DNA of 64,000 nucleotides from CAVXTF01 sp963701375 (GTDB taxonomy: Bacteria > Actinomycetota > Acidimicrobiia > Acidimicrobiales > CAVXTF01), in NCBI GenBank assembly GCA_963701375.1, contig CAVOZT010000002.1, positions 1 through 64,000 of the forward strand, written 5' to 3'. Shown piece by piece: positions 33,722 to 43,040 of this stretch. The position numbers and the translations under genes were made by a program. The notes below the pieces were generated by a model that had not been told where the DNA came from, made no database searches, and was given only the letters and a program-made list of their open reading frames with translations. Positions within the stretch are counted from its first letter, which is position 1, and the number at the start of each line of letters is the position of its first letter.

Positions 33722-34264
33722 TCACCCCCCGTAATTCATCCGGGTGTCTTCCATGCGGAGCACCGGCGCGTCCTCACCACCCTCCGAGAAGCCGAACCCG
33801 ACGACCTCACCCACGAACAGGGAGTGACTGCCTAAAGGAAGAGTCGAGGTGACGCGGCAGTCGACCCAGCAGGCGGCATCCACGAGGACCGGAGCGCCGG
33901 TGCGGTCGACACGAACGTTCACTTGGCGCATCGTGCCGAAACCCGACGCGTCCACGTCAACGTCGGACATTTCGACGGGCTTTACGAATTTTCTCACTAC
34001 GGCGCGGTCGTCGCGCTTCAAGATATTGAGTGAGAACACTCCGCTCTCCAACACCAGCTCGTGTGTGACTGCCGTGCTCTGGACCGACACCGCGACGAGC
34101 TTCGGCTCCAGCGCGACCTGCATCGCCCAGTTAAGCGTCATGAGATTACGCCGCTCGCCCGCACAAGACCCGAGCAGGTACAGGCCGCTGGGCATGCTCC
34201 ACAGGACGCGCCGACGAAGACGGTCCTCGGCATCCTCCAAATGGGAGCTGCCCTCTTCGGTCAT
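33722..34264 (-). CDS. Flavin reductase-like FMN-binding protein
   Basis: A 180-aa split-barrel protein of the flavin reductase family: RRVLWSMPSGLYLLGS, LMTLNWAMQVALEPKLVAVSV, LESGVFSLNIL, DAACWVDCRV and SHSLFVGEVVGFG. Members bind FMN and often supply reduced flavin to a monooxygenase; no such partner is adjacent. The segment ending RMEDTRMNYGG is common in actinobacterial members. Its ATG overlaps the preceding lipoprotein stop by four bases. Confidence 0.87.
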   Translation of the reverse strand: MTEEGSSHLEDAEDRLRRRVLWSMPSGLYLLGSCAGERRNLMTLNWAMQVALEPKLVAVSVQSTAVTHELVLESGVFSLNILKRDDRAVVRKFVKPVEMSDVDVDASGFGTMRQVNVRVDRTGAPVLVDAACWVDCRVTSTLPLGSHSLFVGEVVGFGFSEGGEDAPVLRMEDTRMNYGG

Positions 34265-34790
34265 CCTGCCGACTTCCCCGTCAACTGGGACACCAATGCC
34301 AGTGCCTGGGTGATGTCGGCGTCTGCGGCACTTTGGGCGATCGTGCCGCGCCTGATCAGGGTCATGCTCTTCCCCGCACCGTGAAAACAGTCCTGCGCGG
34401 CTTGGATCTCAGCCACGTACACATCGGACAGGTCCGTCGTCAGTTGCTGAGCCGGAGACGGCAGGTTCCCGTTTGCGCGCTCGGTGTCGATGTCGAGCAC
34501 CGCACAGTTCGTGCGGATCGCGCCGGATTCCCCAGGCGTTCGACCTTCGCGACATTGGCAGCGTCCGCGCGGATCTGGGCGATGCTTGCATCGAGGCCGG
34601 TAGCGCTGACCCAAGCTTGCACTCTTTGTGCGGTCGAATTGCTCCGGCTGCCTGTTGGTGCGGTCGAATCGCTTTGATTGCTGCAGGCCGCGATCAGAGC
34701 CGAGACTCCAACGATCGCCACGATGACAAGGGGGACTCGACGGGCGGGTGTCTTTGAACCGGCGTTCCAGTAGGACCGGGCAATCATCAC
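34261..34790 (-). CDS. Putative lipoprotein (one frameshift as read)
   Basis: The N-terminus has a type II signal peptide: basic residues (TPARR), a hydrophobic core (VPLVIVAIVGVSAL) and the lipobox LIAAC at about residue 35. A Ser/Thr-rich linker follows. The mature part reads VQAWVSATGLDASIAQIRADAANV, then, after a break near 34515-34530 (one missing base), IRTNCAVLDIDTERANGNLP, LTTDLSDVYVAEIQAAQDCFHG and a helical end. Two cysteines in the mature domain may form a disulfide. No known family is recognised. It is coupled at both ends to neighbouring genes by four-base overlaps. Confidence 0.7.
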
Positions 34791-35254
34791 CTTCCGGTGG
34801 ATTTAGTCCCGTCAGGATCGGGGGGCCACGACGGGTCCAGTTGGCGAAGGAAGGTTGCGCAACGTTCCTCTTCTTCTGTTTCCCCGATCGCGGCCGCAGT
34901 CGAACGCAGGCCCTCGACGCATCTCAGAAAACCCCGGTTGGACGGATGGCTCCAGCGCACGTATCCACTGCCTCGCCAGCCTGACTTGCGCAGCGCATCG
35001 AGACCCCTGTGGTATCCGACGCGAAAACACGCGTAACCCTCTACGTCATCGCGTGCGAGGTCCCCTAGTTCCGCCCAAGCTTCGGACCACCATGGGAACG
35101 AACGGACCACGTCGGAAACCGCCTCGCGACGCTGGGCCGCTGGCAACGAAAGGGCTCGACTCAGGCGATCGGCTGCCACCTCCGGTGGATCGTCGAGCAC
35201 GGTTTCGGGAAGCCCCGTCGATAAACCGACTGCGTCGCGTCTGGGTTCGGACAT
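34787..35254 (-). CDS. DUF3151 family protein
   Basis: Actinobacterial conserved protein of unknown function, about 155 aa. Family-like motifs are LPAAQRREAVSDVVRSFPWWSEAWAELGDLA, YACFRVGYHRGLDALRKSGWRGSGYVRW and NRGFLRCVEGLRSTAAAIGE, ending ERCATFLRQLDPSW. I preferred ATG 35254 (GGTGA five bases upstream) to the TTG at 35275. The helical repeats resemble a TPR-like fold, which is inference. Confidence 0.85.
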   Translation of the reverse strand: MSEPRRDAVGLSTGLPETVLDDPPEVAADRLSRALSLPAAQRREAVSDVVRSFPWWSEAWAELGDLARDDVEGYACFRVGYHRGLDALRKSGWRGSGYVRWSHPSNRGFLRCVEGLRSTAAAIGETEEEERCATFLRQLDPSWPPDPDGTKSTGR

Positions 35255-35259
35255 CTGGC

Positions 35260-35433
35260 TCACCGCCTGTTCCAACTCCGCACGAGGGCTGTGCGGTCGT
35301 TCCGCTCATAGCGGGCACGGCGGTGATGTCGGCCTTCAGGCGCACGGCGTCTGGGCGGCGCGAACAACCCGAAGCCGCCTGCGAGCAACATGACGGCGGT
35401 GGTCGCGAGCGCGATTGCGTCGAGGACGATCAT
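35260..35433 (-). CDS. Possible small single-span membrane protein (57 aa)
   Basis: A short frame from ATG 35433 reads MIVLDAIALATTAVMLLAGG then FGLFAPP, one hydrophobic span of about 20 residues, followed by a very basic tail (Arg- and His-rich). No clear ribosome binding site is visible and the family is not recognised. It could be a small membrane protein encoded ahead of the DUF3151 gene, or chance. Confidence 0.35.
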   Translation of the reverse strand: MIVLDAIALATTAVMLLAGGFGLFAPPRRRAPEGRHHRRARYERNDRTALVRSWNRR

Positions 35434-35509
35434 CGGATCGGCTCGGGGCCGCAGACTGAATGCGAAGCAGGCAACACGGGGTTCACGATTCCAATCGTCC
35501 GAGGTCGAC

Positions 35510-36796
35510 CTAGTCGAACCGGACGAGATGGTAGTCCCGCCTCCCCCTCCGCAGGACTACGTACCGACCTTCGAGCAGATCTTCGCGCGTCAACATCGCT
35601 TCGGGAGACTCGACACGCCTGTTGTTGACGTAGGCCCCGCCCTGGTCGATCGCAGAACGCGCCTGGTTGCGCGAGGCGCACAGGCCGACCTCGACGAGAG
35701 CCGCTACGACGGAAAGGCCGGCGCCGTCGAGCGTCGAGCGCGACAGCGTCGTCGTAGGAACCTCGGCGAACACCTCGAGAAGCGTCCGCTCGTCGAGAGT
35801 GTCGATCTCCTCGGAGAACAACGCCGCCGCCGCCTTCTCGGCGCGCTCGGCTTCTGCATCGCCGTGCACCATCGAGCAGACCGCTCGGGCGAGCGCGCGC
35901 TGGGCTCTTCGCTCCTCAGGACGAGACCCGGTGTCGGCGTCGAGCGAGAGGATTGTGTCGTGGTCGAGGAAGGTGAGCCGCCGCAGGTAGTCGCCGACCA
36001 CCGCGTCCTCGACGCGCAGGAAGAATTGGAAGAGTTGATAAGAAGAGGTCCGCTTGGCGTCGAGCCAGACGGTGCCTGACTCGGTCTTTCCGAACTTGGT
36101 CCCGTCGGCCTGAACGACGAGAGGTGAGGTGAGGCCGAAGGCCTCGGCGCGTCGGACCTTACGGATCAGCTCGATCCCCATGGTTATGTTGCCCCACTGG
36201 TCGCTTCCGCCCAGCTGGAGCCTGCAACCGTACGCGTCGAAGAGGTGAAGGTAGTCGTACGCCTGGAGGAGCATGTAAGTGAACTCGGTGAACGAGATCC
36301 CGTGTTCGGGCCGTTCGAGCCTCGCTCGCACGGACTCCTTTGTCACCATCTGGTTGACGGTGAAGTGCTTCCCGACGTCGCGCAGGAACTCGAGAAAGCC
36401 GATCGGGCGGAGCCAGTCACCGTTGTCGACGAGCAGCGCCTGCAGGTCGCCTGCGTCGGGCGAGAAGTCCAGGAACCTCTCCAGCTGCGGCAGGATGCCT
36501 TCGAGGTTCTGCTTGATCTGAGCGTCGTCGAGCAAGGACCGTTCTTCGGTCTTGCCGCCGGGGTCGCCCACAACTGCCGTTCCTCCTCCGGCAACGGCGA
36601 TCGGTTGATGGCCTCCGAGCTGAAGGCGACGCAACAAGCAGAGCTGTTGAAGGTGACCGACGTGCAGGCTGTCCGCAGTCGGATCGAACCCGATGTAACC
36701 GGTCAGACGCTCACCGTCCAAGAGCGTGCTCAGGGCCGGGTCCGTAACCTGGTGGACCAGCCCACGGAACTCGAGATCCTCGAAGAGGGAGCCCAT
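35510..36796 (-). CDS. tyrS: Tyrosyl-tRNA synthetase
   Basis: TyrRS charges tRNA-Tyr. Class I motifs are DSLHVGHLQQLCLLRRLQ (HIGH) and KFGKTESGTVWLD (KMSKS as KFGKT). The tyrosine pocket includes YIGFDPTADS and LLQAYDYLHL...LQLGGSDQWGNI. A C-terminal S4 RNA-binding domain begins near residue 360 (ARSAIDQGGAYVNNRRVES). Its start lies inside the 3' end of the PfpI gene, an unusually long 86-base overlap. No T-box leader is seen. Confidence 0.96.
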   Translation of the reverse strand: MGSLFEDLEFRGLVHQVTDPALSTLLDGERLTGYIGFDPTADSLHVGHLQQLCLLRRLQLGGHQPIAVAGGGTAVVGDPGGKTEERSLLDDAQIKQNLEGILPQLERFLDFSPDAGDLQALLVDNGDWLRPIGFLEFLRDVGKHFTVNQMVTKESVRARLERPEHGISFTEFTYMLLQAYDYLHLFDAYGCRLQLGGSDQWGNITMGIELIRKVRRAEAFGLTSPLVVQADGTKFGKTESGTVWLDAKRTSSYQLFQFFLRVEDAVVGDYLRRLTFLDHDTILSLDADTGSRPEERRAQRALARAVCSMVHGDAEAERAEKAAAALFSEEIDTLDERTLLEVFAEVPTTTLSRSTLDGAGLSVVAALVEVGLCASRNQARSAIDQGGAYVNNRRVESPEAMLTREDLLEGRYVVLRRGRRDYHLVRFD

Positions 36797-37349
36797 CGAG
36801 CTCGTCCGCTAGCGCGGCGACTTGTTCGAGCGAGGAGATGAGCGCGCGCATCCACGGCCCGAGGTCCTCGGGCGTACGCGCCGAGATCAGGTTCCCGTCG
36901 ACGACTGTCTCCGAATCAACCCAGTTGACCCCGGCGTTGACCATGTCGTCGCGGATCGCGCCGATGCTCGTGGCGCGCCGGCCCTTCAAGATCCCCGCCG
37001 AGATCGGTACCCAACCGGCATGGCAAATGAAGGCCACGGGTTTTCCGGCTGAGTCGAAGGCACGCACCAGATCGAGCACCGACTCGTAGCGGCGAAGCTT
37101 GTCGGGAGCGAATCCACCGGGGATGACCAGGGCGTCGAAATCTCCCTCTGCCACCTCTTCGACCGTGGCGTCCACGAGGATCGGCCCGTAGCCCTTCTTG
37201 CCGCAGATCGGCGCACGGTCGACGCCGGCGAGGACGACATCCACGCCTTCTTCCTTGAGCCGGTGCAGCGGATAGAGCAGCTCCATGTCCTCGAACAGAT
37301 CTGCCGCGAGGATGAGGACACGGCGTTCGGTCAGTGGCACAACGGACAC
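36711..37349 (-). CDS. DJ-1/PfpI family protein
   Basis: A 212-aa flavodoxin-like protein of the PfpI group, whose members act as proteases, deglycases or glyoxalases. The nucleophile elbow is AFICHAGWVPISAG (Cys-His), with the upstream Glu in FEDMELLYPLHRLKEEG and the segment DALVIPGGFAPDKLRR. The last 30 residues (P/G-rich) have no family counterpart and overlap tyrS. The expected end would be near LADELD, so the natural stop may have been lost or mis-read. Confidence 0.88.
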   Translation of the reverse strand: MSVVPLTERRVLILAADLFEDMELLYPLHRLKEEGVDVVLAGVDRAPICGKKGYGPILVDATVEEVAEGDFDALVIPGGFAPDKLRRYESVLDLVRAFDSAGKPVAFICHAGWVPISAGILKGRRATSIGAIRDDMVNAGVNWVDSETVVDGNLISARTPEDLGPWMRALISSLEQVAALADELDGLPLRGSRVPWAGPPGYGPGPEHALGR

Positions 37350-37400
37350 GTTACGCGTCCAGGCCTGGGCGACGGGTCACCGGCTCCTAACACGAGGTCC

Positions 37401-39197
37401 TCACGTGAGGCCTGTCAGCGCGTCCACCACCTTCTTTCCGATTTGGGCATTGATGTCTTCGTGAAGTTCCACGTTCTCGTCGCGCCCCGGCACCTCGACG
37501 CGCACTACCGAGGTGCCGGGATCCCCGACGGACGCCCGGAGGGCTTCTTCAAGGCCGGAAATTGTGGAGACGTCCTTGACCGTCCCCCCGAGGCCCCGCG
37601 CCGCCGCGCCGATATCAGAAGAAGGCGGGGTGCCGAAGAGGCGCTCGAAGGCATCATCGGGGACTCCGCCACGCTGCGGTAGGAACGAGAAGATTCCCCC
37701 ACCGCTGTTGTCGACGACGACAACGGTGATTCGAGGCTTTTTTCTTTGCACGTCGCCCTGCATGCCGACCAGAGCGGTGAGGTCGTGAAGGAAGGCGAGG
37801 TCTCCCACGAGAGCCACCACGGGGCCCCGGCCTGTCCTCGTCGCCGCAACGCCCATGGCGGTGGATACGACGCCGTCGATCCCGTTCGCTCCGCGGTTAG
37901 CGATGACCCGAGGCGGGTCGTCACGAACGCCTCCGAACCACTCCACGTCTCTGACCGGCATCGAAGAAGCGACCACCAGTACGGCTCCGGCGGGAAGAGC
38001 TCTCATCACAGCGCGGGCGGCCCCTGGCTCAGTGGCCTCGGGGTGTCCGTCACACCATTCGGCGATGGCGTCTTGCGCCGTCGACTCCGAGACGATCCAG
38101 GATTCGAGCCATCGCCTGTCGGTCAAGGTCTCCGCCGAGGCGCTCCCCACATGGGACACGACCGACTCACACCACGATTCGACGTCTTCGTTTATCACCG
38201 TGCCGGCGTCGCGATCAGGGTCGGCCCATCCCCACCGGTGGTCTAAGAGCACCTGGTCGGTTCCCGCCAGAGCCCACTCGTGAAGGCGTGATGCCAGAGC
38301 CCTCGATGCGTGCACCGACCCGATACGAAGAACGACATGGGGGCGAAGCAGGCTTGCGGCTTGGTCGTTTCTCAGGATCGCATCGCCGGCAGCGATCACC
38401 CCGGGGAAGTTGCGACGGCATCCCGAGAGTGGGTCGGCGAGAACCGGGGCCCCGAGGACCCGGGCCGCGCCGAGGATCGAATCGGGAGCCCCGCCGCCGG
38501 CGCCGGCCACAACGAGTAAGCGCCTCCCGGTGATCAGCTCCAAGCCCGGAGGCTGCGGTGCCGTCTGTCTGACTCCCTCCGGGCCTTGGCGAACAACGCG
38601 GTGCCAAGGCTCTCCACCTGCTCGGCCTGGTGGAAGGGCGACCGGAGCACCGAGCAGGGGCTCGTCGAACGCAAGGTTGAGGTGCACCGGTCCGGCCCCG
38701 CGGGGACCCTGCGACGCCTCCGCGATCGCACGCGCCGCCAAGGACCGCCAGGTGGCCCGCTCCGCCCAGCGCGCTATGCCAGGGTTCGCCGACCACAGGA
38801 CCGCGGTGCCGAACAGACCGGACTGATCGATGGTCTGAGGTGCGCCAACTCCCTGGAGTTGCTCCGGGCGATCAGCGGTGCACACCACGAGGGCGACCCC
38901 AGCGTGATGCGCTTCGACGACTCCGGCGTGCAGTTCTGCCGCAGCGGTCCCGCTCGTCGTGCATATCGCCACCACCCGCCCGGTGGCTAGTGCTGCGCCG
39001 AGGGCAAAGAACCCAGCGGACCTCTCGTCGAGGCGGACATGGACAGAGATGCGCGCATCGGATGCGAGGGCGATGGCGAGCGGGGTCGAACGCGACCCGG
39101 GACAGACGACGGCATCGGCCATGCCGGCGCGCGCCGATTCGTCCACGAGCGTCGAACAGAACGTCGCCTGCACGTCGGGCTGGGCTGGAGCGTCCAT
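37401..39197 (-). CDS. menD: SEPHCHC synthase (MenD)
   Basis: MenD adds 2-oxoglutarate to isochorismate using thiamine diphosphate, the first committed menaquinone step. It shows VVCPGSRSTPLAIAL, TSGTAAAELHAGVVEAHHAGV, and the ThDP/Mg motif GDLAFLHDLTALVG...VVDNSGGGIFSFLPQ. I chose ATG 39197 (MDAPAQPDVQATFCSTLVDE), which matches the family N-terminus. ATG 39209 and the frame start at 39233 would overlap the menH promoter or start. It is divergent from menH. Confidence 0.94.
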   Translation of the reverse strand: MDAPAQPDVQATFCSTLVDESARAGMADAVVCPGSRSTPLAIALASDARISVHVRLDERSAGFFALGAALATGRVVAICTTSGTAAAELHAGVVEAHHAGVALVVCTADRPEQLQGVGAPQTIDQSGLFGTAVLWSANPGIARWAERATWRSLAARAIAEASQGPRGAGPVHLNLAFDEPLLGAPVALPPGRAGGEPWHRVVRQGPEGVRQTAPQPPGLELITGRRLLVVAGAGGGAPDSILGAARVLGAPVLADPLSGCRRNFPGVIAAGDAILRNDQAASLLRPHVVLRIGSVHASRALASRLHEWALAGTDQVLLDHRWGWADPDRDAGTVINEDVESWCESVVSHVGSASAETLTDRRWLESWIVSESTAQDAIAEWCDGHPEATEPGAARAVMRALPAGAVLVVASSMPVRDVEWFGGVRDDPPRVIANRGANGIDGVVSTAMGVAATRTGRGPVVALVGDLAFLHDLTALVGMQGDVQRKKPRITVVVVDNSGGGIFSFLPQRGGVPDDAFERLFGTPPSSDIGAAARGLGGTVKDVSTISGLEEALRASVGDPGTSVVRVEVPGRDENVELHEDINAQIGKKVVDALTGLT

Positions 39198-39200
39198 GGG

Positions 39201-39214
39201 TACGCTCATCGCGC
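39201..39214 (+). promoter_or_regulatory. -10 box of probable leaderless menH transcript
   Basis: TACGCT at 39201-39206 is followed by eight bases and GTG 39215. The same hexamer and spacing precede menE and ileS. Confidence 0.45.
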
Positions 39215-39988
39215 GTGGGAGGAGGGCTCGCAACGCTCGAATGGCGCTCCGGCGAGCCGATGGTTCTCCTGCACGGATTCACTCAGAACTCGGGTTGCTG
39301 GGGAGCCTTCGCCAGTGCGCTCGACAAAGAGGGCCGTCGACTCGTTGCCGCCGACCTCCCCGGTCACGGTGGGTCCTCGACGGTGAGAGCGGGGCTTCCA
39401 GAAACCGCCGCGCTGGTTGCCGAGGCGTGCGGCCCGGGCGACTACATCGGATACTCGCTCGGCGGACGCGTTCTTCTCCATCTCGCGCTCTCGCGCCCGG
39501 ATGTCGTGAGGCGCGCCGTGCTCGTCGGTGTGACCGCAGGAATCGAAGACGCCGGGGAGCGCGCAGCCCGCATTGATGCCGACGAGACGCTCGCGCACGA
39601 GCTCGACGGGGCTGGCGACGACAAGAATGCTCTCGCCGATTTCTTGCGTCGCTGGCTCGCGGGTCCGTTGTTCGCGAACCTGACCGAAGAGGCTTCCTGC
39701 ATCGATGCAAGGTTGCGGAACGAAGCGGCCGGCCTTGCGTCGTCGCTCAGGCTCTGCGGGACTGGAAGACAAGAACCGCTCTGGGACCGCATCGGGGAGC
39801 TCTCCATGCCGGTGCTCGTTCTCGCCGGCGAGAAAGACGAACGATTCGCGGCGCACGCGCATCGAATGGCGCGATGCATCGGAGAGAACGCGAGGGTTGC
39901 GTTGAGCCCCGGAGCGGGTCATGCCTGCCACCTGGAGAAACCGACAGAGACAGCAGCGGTCATCGAGGGTTTTTTGTCGGACTCATAA
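39215..39988 (+). CDS. menH: Alpha/beta hydrolase, probable SHCHC synthase MenH
   Basis: MenH eliminates pyruvate from SEPHCHC. The alpha/beta hydrolase fold has MVLLHGFTQNSGCW, the nucleophile elbow YIGYSLGGR, VLVLAGEKDERF (acid) and PGAGHACHLEKP (His). I chose GTG 39215 (257 aa); an ATG at 39260 would remove the first strand. Assignment to MenH rests on the divergent pairing with menD, since the family is broad. It ends two bases before the menA stop on the other strand. Confidence 0.82.
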   Translation: MGGGLATLEWRSGEPMVLLHGFTQNSGCWGAFASALDKEGRRLVAADLPGHGGSSTVRAGLPETAALVAEACGPGDYIGYSLGGRVLLHLALSRPDVVRRAVLVGVTAGIEDAGERAARIDADETLAHELDGAGDDKNALADFLRRWLAGPLFANLTEEASCIDARLRNEAAGLASSLRLCGTGRQEPLWDRIGELSMPVLVLAGEKDERFAAHAHRMARCIGENARVALSPGAGHACHLEKPTETAAVIEGFLSDS

Positions 39989-39989
39989 T

Positions 39990-40955
39990 TCAGATCAGGA
40001 TCCCTACGGCGAGCAGGGCACCTGCGCAAAGCTGCAGCCGCGCCGTTCCGGCGAGCATCGGGAGCAGATCTCGGCCCCGAGCGTCTCCCAACGCCATCTT
40101 CGTGGGCCGTAACGCGAGCGGAACAGCAGCAAGAGCGATGGCCGCCCACGGGCGTTCGGACGCCGCGACGACGAGCACGAAGACGGCCGCCGCGAAGAGC
40201 GTCCCGGCGTAGAGCAAACCGGCGTTGCGCCGGCCGAGGCGCACCGCCAAAGTGCGCTTGCCCGACTCCTCGTCACCGGCGATGTCCCTGATGTTGTTGG
40301 CCTGCAGAAGGGCGGCCGCAAGGAGCCCCACCGCGAAAGAAGCGAGAAGAGCGACGCGGAACCCCGTGGTCGAGATGCGCACCCCTTCTACGTAGGCGGA
40401 GCCGCACGTCGCAACCAATCCGAAGAACGCGAAGACGAAGACCTCTCCGAGCCCCATGTAGCCGTAGGGCCTGGGACCTCCGGTGTAGAGCCAACCGGCA
40501 GCGATGCAACAAGCGCCGACCGCAACGAGCCACCACGATGTGTAAGCCGCGAGCACGAGCCCCGCGACACCTGCGACACCGAATGACAACGCACTTGCCG
40601 TTGCCACCGAGCGGGGCGAGGCCAATCCCGACGCCACGAGCCTGACCGGCCCGACGCGTGCCTTGTCGGTGCCTCGCACCCCGTCGGAATAGTCGTTGGC
40701 GTAATTAGTCCCGATCTGGACGGAAAAAGAGACGACGAGAGCGAGCGCTCCCCTCCACCACTCGACCCTGTGCCCGCCCAGCCACCACCACGCGACCGCC
40801 GTTCCCACCGCAACAGGGACAATCGCCGCGGGGAGTGTTCGGGGCCGCGCCCCGAGGACGAAGAGCCGGAATCCACCGAGTCGATCCGACTCCTGCTCCA
40901 CCGACGGTCCAGAGGAGCCCGCTCCGGCACGCGACGGGCGGTCCCCCATGCTCAC
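39990..40955 (-). CDS. menA: 1,4-dihydroxy-2-naphthoate polyprenyltransferase
   Basis: MenA prenylates DHNA at the membrane to form demethylmenaquinone. The UbiA-type protein (321 aa, 8-9 hydrophobic segments) has the first Asp-rich motif TNYANDYSDGVRGTD and the second NNIRDIAGDEESGKRT. ARPRTLPAAIVPV is typical of MenA. It overlaps menB by four bases. Confidence 0.95.
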   Translation of the reverse strand: MSMGDRPSRAGAGSSGPSVEQESDRLGGFRLFVLGARPRTLPAAIVPVAVGTAVAWWWLGGHRVEWWRGALALVVSFSVQIGTNYANDYSDGVRGTDKARVGPVRLVASGLASPRSVATASALSFGVAGVAGLVLAAYTSWWLVAVGACCIAAGWLYTGGPRPYGYMGLGEVFVFAFFGLVATCGSAYVEGVRISTTGFRVALLASFAVGLLAAALLQANNIRDIAGDEESGKRTLAVRLGRRNAGLLYAGTLFAAAVFVLVVAASERPWAAIALAAVPLALRPTKMALGDARGRDLLPMLAGTARLQLCAGALLAVGILI

Positions 40956-41830
40956 GGGCGCCTGGGGAAGCGCGAGAAATCCGGAGGACGTCGTTCCTTA
41001 TACGCGTCCCGGCCTTCTTGGCCCTCCTCGGTCATGTAGAAGAGCATCGTTGCGTCGCCGGCGAGTTGCTGTATCCCTGCGAGGCCGTCGTCGGCCGCGT
41101 TGAAACCGGCCTTGAGCATCCGGAGCGCGATCGGCGACAGCGCGAGCATCCTGCGGCACCACGCAACGGTTTCCTTCTCGAGGTCGGCCACCGGCACGAC
41201 CGCGTTTACGAGCCCCCACTCGAGCGCCTGTTCGGCGTCGTACTCGCGGCAAAGAAACCAGATCTCCTTTGCGCGCTTGACGCCGATGGTCCGCGCTAAA
41301 AGGCCCGACCCGTAACCGCCGTCGAAGCTGCCGACCTTCGGCCCCGTTTGGCCGAAACGCGCGTTGTCGGCCGCGATCGAGAGGTCGCACACGAGGTGAA
41401 GTACGTGTCCGCCGCCGATCGCATAACCGGCGATCATCGCGACGACAGGTTTCGGGAGCCTTCTGATCTGGATTTGAAGATCGAGGACGTTCAGCCTGCC
41501 GATGCCGCGCCGGGCGACGTCGTCATCACCGATGTACCCGTCGTCCCCCCGTATGCGCTGGTCCCCTCCGGAGCAGAACGCATCGGTCCCCTCCCCGGTC
41601 AGCACGACGACGCCCACGTCGGGATCGTCGCGGGCGACGTTGAATGCGTCGCTCAGCTCGAACAGGGTCTGCGGCCTGAAGGCGTTTCTCACCTCGGGCC
41701 TGCAGATGGTGATCTTGGCGATCCCTTCCGCAAGCTCGAGCCGGATGTCGCCGTAGTCGCCCGTCGAGTCCCACTTCGGGGCGGGAAGGTCTCTCAGCTC
41801 GTCGACAGGGTCCCTGTGACCTGGTGACAT
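40952..41830 (-). CDS. menB: 1,4-dihydroxy-2-naphthoyl-CoA synthase
   Basis: MenB closes the naphthoquinone ring from o-succinylbenzoyl-CoA. The crotonase fold shows RPEVRNAFRPQTLFELSDAF, FCSGGDQRIRGDDGY, the oxyanion and bicarbonate region AGYAIGGGHVLHLVCDLSIA, GPKVGSFDGGYGS and a C-terminal DAYKERRPPDFSRFPRRP. The 292-aa length is normal. It diverges from menE with a 58-base gap. Confidence 0.95.
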   Translation of the reverse strand: MSPGHRDPVDELRDLPAPKWDSTGDYGDIRLELAEGIAKITICRPEVRNAFRPQTLFELSDAFNVARDDPDVGVVVLTGEGTDAFCSGGDQRIRGDDGYIGDDDVARRGIGRLNVLDLQIQIRRLPKPVVAMIAGYAIGGGHVLHLVCDLSIAADNARFGQTGPKVGSFDGGYGSGLLARTIGVKRAKEIWFLCREYDAEQALEWGLVNAVVPVADLEKETVAWCRRMLALSPIALRMLKAGFNAADDGLAGIQQLAGDATMLFYMTEEGQEGRDAYKERRPPDFSRFPRRP

Positions 41831-41874
41831 TGGCCCGATCAGCCGATCTTGTGAGTGATTGCTCGCACGGTCGG

Positions 41875-41888
41875 TACGCTACCGGCCC
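41875..41888 (+). promoter_or_regulatory. -10 box of probable leaderless menE transcript
   Basis: TACGCT at 41875-41880, eight bases, then GTG 41889: the same arrangement as menH and ileS. Confidence 0.45.
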
Positions 41889-43038
41889 GTGCCTCGCCTG
41901 GTCGCCTTGGACCTGCCCTGGGGTGACGGTTTCGTGCGAGCCCTCGAGCTGGCCTGGGCCTCGGGCGACGCGGTGGCACCCCTCGATCCCCGGCTACCGC
42001 CACCGGCCGCACTCGAGCTCGTCTCGGCGATCCGACCGACCCACGTCGTCGGTCCCGACGGCGAACGGGTGGCCCTCGACGACGGGATCCCGGCAGAGCC
42101 AGGTGACGCGCTGGTCGTGGCGACGAGTGGATCGGGCGCGGCCCCGAAGGCGGTGGTGCTGACCGACGTGGCTGTGAGGGAATCGGCCGAGCAGACATCT
42201 CGGCGGCTCGAGGTGGATCCCGGGCGAGACAAGTGGCTGGCGTGCATCCCGCTCAGTCACGTAGGGGGCCTCGGCGTGGTCACGCGGTCGATCCTGACGG
42301 GCACCCCTCTCCTCGTCCACGAGCGCTTCGACGCTGACGCGGTCGAGCGCGCCGCGAAGTACGACGGCGTGTCGCTGGTGTCGCTCGTGGCCGCCGCGCT
42401 TGGCGCGCGTCGACGCCTCGTTGTTCCGGGTCGTCCTGCTCGGTGGGGCGGCACCGCCGACGGAGCTCGGACCGAACGTGGTCACCACCTACGGGATGAC
42501 CGAGACATGCGGTGGCGTCGTCTACGACGGCGTGCCGCTCGACGAGATCGAGGTCGCAGTCGAAGACGCCGGTGACGGGACTGCCGGCAACGGGACCGCG
42601 GGCGAGGTGCTCGTGAGAGGTCCGATGCTTTTGAGGGCGTACCGCGATGGCACGGACCCGAAGCTCCCCGGGGGATGGCTACCGACCGGAGACGCCGGGG
42701 TGATAGACGACAAGGGATTCCTGCAGATCTTCGGCCGGATGTCCGAGACGATCAACACCGGCGGAGAGAAGGTCTGGCCTGTCTCGGTCGAACAGGTGAT
42801 AGTCACGCATCCGAAGGTGGCCGAGGTGGCGGTGTGCGGCCGGCCCGACCCTGAATGGGGAGAGCAGGTCGTGGCATTCGTCGTGTCGACCGACAGGTCG
42901 CACCCGATCGCGCTCGACGAGCTCAGGTCGCACGTGGCGGAAAGGCTCCCCCGATGGGCGGCGCCGCGCGAGGTCGTCTTCCTCGACGCCCTACCCAGGA
43001 CCTCGTCGGGAAAGATCGCTCGACGCCTGCTCCCCTAG
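41889..43038 (+). CDS. menE: o-Succinylbenzoate-CoA ligase (one frameshift as read)
   Basis: MenE activates o-succinylbenzoate with ATP and CoA. The ANL fold shows the P-loop-like ATSGSGAAPKAVVLT, CIPLSHVGGLGVVTR, TYGMTETCGGVVYDG, GWLPTGDAGVIDDKGFLQIFGR, GGEKVWPVSVE and the catalytic Lys in PRTSSGKIARR. Near 42400-42404 one extra base breaks the frame between LVAAAL and ARVDASLFRVVLLGGAAPP. At about 382 aa it is the short form of the family. menC, which makes its substrate, is not in the window. Confidence 0.9.
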
Positions 43039-43040
43039 TT

